DNA from: Laetiporus sulphureus 93-53
Taxonomy: Eukaryota > Basidiomycota > Agaricomycetes > Polyporales > Laetiporaceae
DNA: 64,000 nt
Reading direction: 5' to 3'
Assembly (NCBI RefSeq): GCF_001632365.1
Contig: NW_024468510.1
Location: 64,310 to 128,309, forward strand
Part shown: piece by piece, positions 58,166-64,000 of the stretch
Layout of the letters: every line of letters begins with the position of its first letter
Numbering within the stretch: the first letter of the stretch is position 1
The notes under the pieces: generated by a model
What the model was told of the DNA's origin: nothing
The model's database searches: none
Seen by the model: the letters and a program-made list of their open reading frames with translations, nothing else
Program-made: the position numbers and the translations under genes

Positions 58166-58942
58166 TCAGAAGACCAACTGGTGGGGGAACTGACCCTTGG
58201 ACAGACCCCAACTCGCCTTGAGATATTTGCTTATGCTGTCGGTCTTCTTGATAGCGGCAATGACAGCAGAGTCAACCGCCTTTTGATCGTTTGACCTCGA
58301 CTCCGGGAAAGCCTCCTTCTCCTTAGGCTTACCCTCAGAGAAGAACTCGGCTTCTGCTGAACGGGGGCCCTTGGTAGAAGGCTTGGCGAAGTATGCGTCG
58401 TTAATCTTCTCATCGGCCTAAACATGCAATCTACGATGAAAAATAAAGACTTTCATTGATTGAGCGCAATTACAGACCTTGAAGTCGCCGAGGTCGAGCT
58501 TAGTCGATGTTGCAATGACGTACGCCTGATTCACTCGGCGAACGGGGACACCGTTGATCTTATACGGTCCCGTCACCAACAGCAATCCGCTCGACAATTG
58601 CTTCAAGAACACCACTCGCTTTCCCCGGAAGCGACCCGCCAACAAAATGAGGACTGTGCCAGGAGTGATGGAGGAACGAAGCTTCGTGGGCTTCGGCGAC
58701 TTGCGACTTTTCTTCGGCTGACGGACATCCTCCGCTGGGTAGAACCGGGGAGCCTTGGCGGCAGGCACGACGCGCTTTTCACCGTTCTTCTCGCCGCCGA
58801 CCGTGACCTCCTTGGTCGTTGCAGCCTCCGGTGCTGCCTGCTTCTCCGACTTTTTAAGGCCCTTGTAGAGGCCGCGGCGCTCGAAGACTTGGTGTCGGGA
58901 AAGCCGTCCGATGCCGGGGACGAGTTCCTTGCTGCGGGCCAT
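58166..58942 (-). CDS. RPL6: 60S ribosomal protein eL6
   Basis: Large-subunit ribosomal protein. The main exon (58942 to about 58479) starts [21 protein letters not shown] Lys/Ala/Glu-rich stretch follows ([20 protein letters not shown]) and then the conserved KOW-like core: [40 protein letters not shown] and [19 protein letters not shown] ~60-nt intron joins [20 protein letters not shown], and the second exon runs through [20 protein letters not shown] to [18 protein letters not shown]. About 240 residues, as expected for fungal eL6. It diverges from the nucleotidase gene at 59282. Confidence 0.95.
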
Positions 58943-59281
58943 CTGTGCAAGAGAATGGGTCAGTACAGTTAACAAACGCGAGGCTCACTGCGAAGGCCGT
59001 GTTCATCCAGATCGACACATCCGCATCCACCCTCCACCCGCGTCATTCGACCGCCGCGATACAACGACAGCCCTCCGTGCATGGCCTTCACCTCCAGAAA
59101 GAAGAATGCATGCTCACTGAGTCGGGTCTTGAGGATTGCGGGACTGTGTTGACGGCCCTATGGACAACGGGCGTATCTTGCGGTTTGCTTAGTCAGCAGC
59201 CGTAGCGTTACCTAAATTGACCACGGAGGTACAAGCGCTTAACCGCGCACTAAACTTCCACTAGGCTAAGCTTTTGCAGCG
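58943..59281. other. Divergent promoter between eL6 and the nucleotidase gene
   Basis: About 340 bases between outward starts. No specific ribosomal-protein promoter box could be identified with confidence. Confidence 0.35.
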
Positions 59282-60339
59282 ATGGGGTCTTTACAGGATA
59301 ATTCAAGTCAGGATTGATGCTCCTAGTCTCGCTTCACGATTGAGCTGACTACGAGCGACCTGTTTATTCACTGGCAGACGATGATCGTTACATTATATGG
59401 CTGGACATCGACAACACTCTGTATTCTGCAAGCGCACGTATCTCCCATGCCATGGGCGAACGCATACATGGTTCTCTTTGATACTTCCAAGCGACCGTCT
59501 CATGATGCTCATGCGGTCTTGCTAGCCTACTTCTTGTCCCTCGGGTTCCCTGATGAGGAGGCGTCTGAATTGCACCACAAGTATTATACACAGTACGGTC
59601 TTGCCCTGCGTGGTCTTGTCCGGCATCATGAGATTGGTGAGGCTGATCATCAATTAGAAGACCTGCTCTCGCTGGCGGGACTCACGGAACTGTGTCGCTC
59701 AGATCCGTTGGACTTCGATCGCAAGTGTGATGGATCCCTCCCCCTGGAGGATATGCTTCAGCGTGATCCTAAGCTTCACAAGCTCCTCGAAGACATTGAT
59801 CGCAGCAAGGCTCGCGTGTGGGCCTTAACCAATGCTTACAAGACAGTGCGTCAGCACATGTTCTAACGCTGTCCTGTTCTCTCTCATCCAGCTATCACCC
59901 AAGCACGCGCAACGAGTATTGCGCATTCTTGGCGTAGAAGATCAGATAGAAGGCCTTGTCTACTGCGATTACGCCAACCCGGAGTTTTCCTGCAAGCCAG
60001 AACCTGAATACTTCCACAATGTAGGCTATATGTCCGTCATAACTCGTTTGGATTTGTTGACCGCGGTACCAGGCTCTCCAGCAGGCCCAGGTACAGGACC
60101 CGTCGAAATGTTGTTTTGTTGACGACAGCAGGATGAATGTACACGCTGCGAGGCAGCTTGGCTGGGGTAGGTGTGTCCATTTCTGCGAGCAAGGCCTCAC
60201 CACGGTTGAGGGCGGGAAACCGAAAGAGATTGGAAAGGATACATCATCTGGCACGAACGACAGTGATCTCGTCGTCATTTCCGACTTAGAGGAACTGAGG
60301 ACGATCTGGGCGGACTTATTCAAACCCTCGGCCAATTGA
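59282..60339 (+). CDS. SDT1: Pyrimidine 5'-nucleotidase-like HAD hydrolase (Sdt1/Phm8 type)
   Basis: A cytosolic HAD phosphatase that hydrolyses nucleoside monophosphates or related phosphates. The start was recovered by adding a first exon, MGSLQDNS, joined by an ~80-nt intron to NDDRYIIWLDIDNTLYSASA, the HAD motif I (DxDxT) of this family. After a short intron HAYFLSLGFPDEEASELHHK continues; YTQYGLALRGLVRHHEI, an intron, DPLDFDRKCDGSLPLEDML and KARVWALTNAYKT (motif II) follow. YCDYANPEFSCKPEPEYFHN gives the motif III Lys; the exon carrying FVDDSRMN (motif IV) is joined just before MNVHAARQLGWGRCVHFCEQ. The tail ends LFKPSAN. About six exons and ~265 residues. Yeast has two such genes (SDT1, PHM8); I cannot tell which is closer. 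Confidence 0.85.
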
Positions 60340-60459
60340 CTTCGTAAACGACCTGTTATTTCTCACCACTTTCGTCCAATATCACCCTTACAGCTGCACT
60401 ATACCAATTTCTGCAGCATGCAAATATTACAATGGAATGTCGGGTTGATACATTGTCTA

Positions 60460-61978
60460 CTAGAATAAAGTCACGGACACTACATGACCAGATTCCGTAG
60501 CTTCGAGGATGATCCCATCAAAACCAAGCAATCCTACCGATATGCTGTCAGTCGACAGGCTGTGGGGGGGGTTAAAATTTATTGTTCACGTACGCGTCTT
60601 TGAGCTCGGCAACGTAAGATTATCCTCTTCGTCCGTCCGGTCTAGTAGCATAGAAGACGGTGGTTCCCCTTGGCTTAGAAAATGACTGATTTCTTCCACC
60701 TGAAACGATCGAGTGAGCCTTTGCAAATGACAAATATCCTGTACGACTTACTCGATCGTGGAACTTGACACGGGGCGGTGTCTCTACGCGGTTGCATGCA
60801 GCACAAGATCGTACGACAGATTTGACCTACATACCGTCCTCGTCATCTTCAGGTTTACCCTCGATTTCCCAAGGACAACGCTTGTATCGTTGAAAGAGTG
60901 GACTCCCTGGCTAATGTGAACAGTCAGCCCATGCCATCTCGCGCTTAGCCCAGGATGCCTACCACGTTGGTATGAGCCACTATCTTCTTCACAACATGTG
61001 TTGTACCAGAGATGAGAAAATCGATGCCGTGTTGAAGATAATTATAGAAGTCTGCTCCGGTGTCAATCCACATTTTGCCGGTAGACGAGAAACGTACAGT
61101 CTGTGTCTGCATCATCATCGACGCCGGCTTTTCTCGAGTGGATGGTCATCCTGTCATCTTCCTTGTAGTGGACACGGAGAGGAGGGCCTAAGTCGCATGA
61201 TAAATCTTGTGCAGTGCTGACACCTATACGTATTCGCACGTAATTCGCATCCACAGGGTGGAAGTATAAGTCTACGCCTTCGTGCACCTCAGAGAGAGCC
61301 ATGTTCAGGCAAAAGATCATTTGCTGACAAAAAGAAGAAGACAAACCTTGATGACAGCCTGACGCACTTCACCATTCATCGCCGTACATTCGACCACTTC
61401 ATCGAGGGCATCTCTGACCTCACCAGCTATGCTCTTCTGGGTGATGATGACTCTCTTCACTTCCTGCATCCTATCACTTGGTTGGGCAGGTGAAACCTTG
61501 AGGCCTTCGGCTCTGCCATCCTCTTCAAAGCTGAACAAGACTCCCGGATAACGCAGATCGTCACCAGGGTATGTCGGTCCAAACGTTCGACTGACGCCAA
61601 CACGTCGCAGCACCTCTTCACTGGATGAAAGTGTCATCTCCTTGTACTTCAGACTCACTGGCGGGTTGAGATCTCGCAACTTCCTCACGCAGATCGTGTG
61701 CAATCGTTGATGGCGGCCGGAGAAGAGCAAGTCTACGTGGGGCCGAATGTGGAGAATGACAGGTGCGACGGGGAAGTCTGGGTCGAACTTGACATCAACC
61801 AAGGGAAATGCATGTTGCATTCTGCGCAAGAGGTCTATTACATTCCACAGCGAGGAACCTGACATGCGGGCTCCTATGCTCAGTGTCGACAGCGATGCGA
61901 GGGCTGCTGAGGCATACCAAGCTGAAACATTCCGAGGCCGACGCCTGGCTGAATATCCACCTCAAGAGTGGAATACAT
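60460..61978 (-). CDS. PHAF1 / UPF0183 family protein
   Basis: Homologue of phagophore assembly factor 1 (human C16orf70), which binds PI3P with BCAS3 on autophagic membranes. The first exon starts MYSTLEVDIQPGVGLGMFQL and joins across an intron to GSSLWNVIDLLRRMQHAFPL. Strong matches follow: VDVKFDPDFPVAPVILHIRP, HVDLLFSGRHQRLHTICVRK, SSSEEVLRRVGVSRTFGPTY and PGDDLRYPGVLFSFEEDGRA. A large middle part was only partly traced (exons near 61317-61063 and 60990-60770), and the end is clear: VEEISHFLSQGEPPSSMLLD, DRTDEEDNLTLPSSKTR, then the last exon LLGFDGIILEATESGHVVSV ending TLF with TAG at 60460-60462. It diverges from DPB2 with 188 bp between starts. Confidence 0.88.
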
Positions 61979-62166
61979 GGCGGATGCCTCAAATCATACA
62001 GAGCGAATGTTCGCGAAGCGAGCGACAGCTCAACGAAGGAGAGAAGAGAGAAGTGGCGTGCCACAATGTGCCTGATTTGGAAGAACGCGATCGGAACGGC
62101 GCGTCGCGACGCGTTGCACCTTCTCACACCACAATCTCCAGTCGCGGGCAAATACTTTTCATCGCC

Positions 62167-64000
62167 ATGGCAGACACGCGGCAGAGAATTGTCATAAAGG
62201 TACGATGAACGTGCTCGATCCTTCGGATTAGATTGTTTAGCGCGACTTGGACAGGTATTTCGCAAGTATGGCCATTCCCTGGGACCCGAGGCGCTAGAGT
62301 TTATCGAGGAAATTCTGGATCGACACGAAATTGCAGATGAGGACGTGGAGTTTTCTATCGAATGGATAGCGAAAGAGTACAACAAACAGGATGGTGCGCG
62401 GCCAGTGTCTCAATGGTTCTAAGCTGACGTGGGGGGTAGACGCGCAAATGAAGGTGTCGTTGGATGTACTGCAAAGAGTCTATGACACATTCCAAGGCTC
62501 AGGTAGTACCTCAGACTCGATGGTACAGGATCTAATAGACCCTGAGAGCCACCTGTTTGTCATCGACGCTTTTGACATGCCGTCATGGCACTGGTCGAAC
62601 GAGAGGAGCACATTTGAGAGGTATGGACTCCGTCCTGCCACATGTCGCTGATATTGATAAATATTTCATCGAAGGGCTACTGTACCTCTCACGGTCTCTG
62701 GTTCTGCGGACTCCAGAATAATGGCTATGCGTAACAGACTCAACATCATCAGACAGACTATTCTCAGGAACGACCATTTCTCTCCATCCACGCTGCCCTC
62801 GAAAGATAGAGAAAGGCTGCTCACTGTGACTGCCAACAATACCGTATCATTTGATCTATTGACATGAGATTCTAGTTGAAATCAACCAAACAACTTCTTG
62901 GTCGCGCTGGCGACCGTTTTTTGCTATTCGGGATGCTTGCGCGTAATAAAGAAGGGAAGCTATGTTTGGAGGACCAAGACGGCTCTGTTGAGCTGGAATT
63001 TTCACAATTAGTACGTGTCATATGCGACCGTGACCAAAACTCCTACTGACTGTCATCGAAGGATCAACCCAGTGAAGGATTGTTCACAGAAGGTTGCTTT
63101 GCACTCATTGAAGGGGACTACACAGAGGACGCTACGCTTCTTGTCATAGCCATTGGCCATCCTCCATGTGAGAGTCGAGATGCTGCACGGTAAGACATGG
63201 CGGCTTCCGAGATGAAAACGATCAAAAGCAACCTTGTTCGTTCTAGTTCAATCTTTGGACATGTTGATTTTCTCGGAAAAGGCGCGACAACGTTGCTGGA
63301 AGATGTAAGAATCTGCAGGTAATAAGGAAGCGCTTGCTGATCTCCATCATTCAGACGAATCTGGCTGCTCGTGTTCGCCTTGACCTACCAGACTTGCGAT
63401 TCTTTGTGCTGTCAGACGTGTGGCTCGACCATTCCGCCACACTCCTGGGGCTACGGAAGATGTTTGACAATTGCATGGAAAATAGCTTCATTCCGAAGGT
63501 TATGGTGCTGTGTGGCAATTTCAGCAGTCGCGGCATTCCTCAGGGTAACAGTTACGAGGTTAGGAAGTTCCAAGGTTGTCGTCTCCCTGTTTAGCCATTG
63601 GTAACTTCACTTAGTCAACCTGTTGGCAGATAACCTGGACTCATTAGCCGACTTAATTGCATCGTATCCTCTCATTACGCGGACGACACACTTCGTCTTC
63701 GTTCCGGGACCTCTCGACGTCGCCCTGAATTCTGTGCTCCCTCGAAGACCCTTGTTGTCCTCTTTCGTGTCTCGCCTGAAGTCTCGGGTGCCAAAGGTGC
63801 ACTTCAGCACAAATCCTTGTCGCATCAAGTTCTTTGAACAAGAGATTGTCATATTTCGAGAAAATCTTATGGCAAAAATGCTGCGCAATCTCGTAGGCAT
63901 CAAGCCCGACGTTCGGAATGATGATCTTAAACGATATGTAAGGCAGCTCGATGCGGATCTTGTTAAGGTTCTGCTAATATAGACCGACGCGAGCAGCTGG
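62167..64000 (+). CDS. DPB2: DNA polymerase epsilon subunit B, Dpb2 (3' partial)
   Basis: Essential non-catalytic subunit of the leading-strand polymerase and the link to CMG helicase. It starts [11 protein letters not shown]; the next exon [20 protein letters not shown] forms the N-terminal helical domain. After spacer exons come [15 protein letters not shown] and [15 protein letters not shown], then the OB-fold part [36 protein letters not shown]. The calcineurin-like (inactive phosphoesterase) domain starts [34 protein letters not shown], and [20 protein letters not shown]. The last visible exon ends near DDLKRY at 63938, followed by a GTAAGG intron that reaches about 63984 and the first bases of another exon at the window edge. 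At least ten exons; the last ~60-80 residues are outside. Confidence 0.92.

Overview
The window is nuclear DNA of a filamentous fungus, most likely a basidiomycete of the Agaricomycetes type. Protein-coding genes lie on both strands, nearly all are split by many short introns (about 50-90 nt, GT..AG with pyrimidine-rich 3' ends), spacing is tight, and the proteins are fungal: a HIS4-type histidine fusion, a two-domain FEX fluoride channel, Lag1 and Tsc10 sphingolipid enzymes, and a QDE-2-type Argonaute. There are no bacterial operons, no CRISPR array and no intact transposon. Gene models were built by hand by joining open frames at splice sites whose phases agree; for several genes every exon was checked for phase, for others only the main exons.

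Layout. 1-310: tail of a membrane protein gene. 1140-4666 (-): large low-complexity basidiomycete protein, then about 4 kb without a recognisable gene. 8655-9399 (-): four-exon centromeric histone H3 (CENP-A/Cse4). 9759-11392 (+): Gfd2-like DEDDh protein. 11806-13570 (-): ceramide synthase Lag1. 14350-16376 (+): RNA exonuclease Rex3. 16738-17573 (-): AP-1 sigma. 17824-19529 (+): probably conserved protein of unknown function. 19666-21312 (-): NAD-isocitrate dehydrogenase IDH1. 21685-23700 (+): alpha/beta hydrolase. 23990-25179 (-): amidohydrolase/decarboxylase. 25643-26643 (-): short-chain dehydrogenase. 26873-28314 (+): pyruvate dehydrogenase E1 beta. 28465-31133 (-): HIS4. 31245-31327: intron-containing tRNA-Gln with a decayed partial copy beside it. 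31775-35795 (+): Argonaute.

The second half holds an orphan gene (36698-37544), an EF-hand mitochondrial carrier (38121-40446), a small coiled-coil protein (41103-41633), a large coiled-coil protein (42140-46290, -), casein kinase 2 beta (46776-48373), eL36 (48697-49196), a VTT/Tvp38-type membrane protein (49733-51231), FEX1 (52096-53473, -), Tsc10 (53671-54959), a small four-helix membrane protein (55705-56266), COX18/OXA-type insertase (56661-57773, -), eL6 (58166-58942, -), a pyrimidine 5'-nucleotidase-like HAD enzyme (59282-60339), PHAF1/UPF0183 (60460-61978, -) and the start of DNA polymerase epsilon subunit B, DPB2 (62167 to the window end).

Most genes are housekeeping (mitochondrial energy metabolism, sphingolipids, translation, trafficking, replication). 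The more unusual content is the CENP-A gene, whose tail carries an H3-like ARKSTGG block, the Argonaute with all four slicer residues, two probable GC-AG introns, micro-exons in IDH1 and APS1, and the tRNA remnant. I found no clearly new multi-gene system; the genes behave as independent units, several of them in divergent pairs sharing short promoters.
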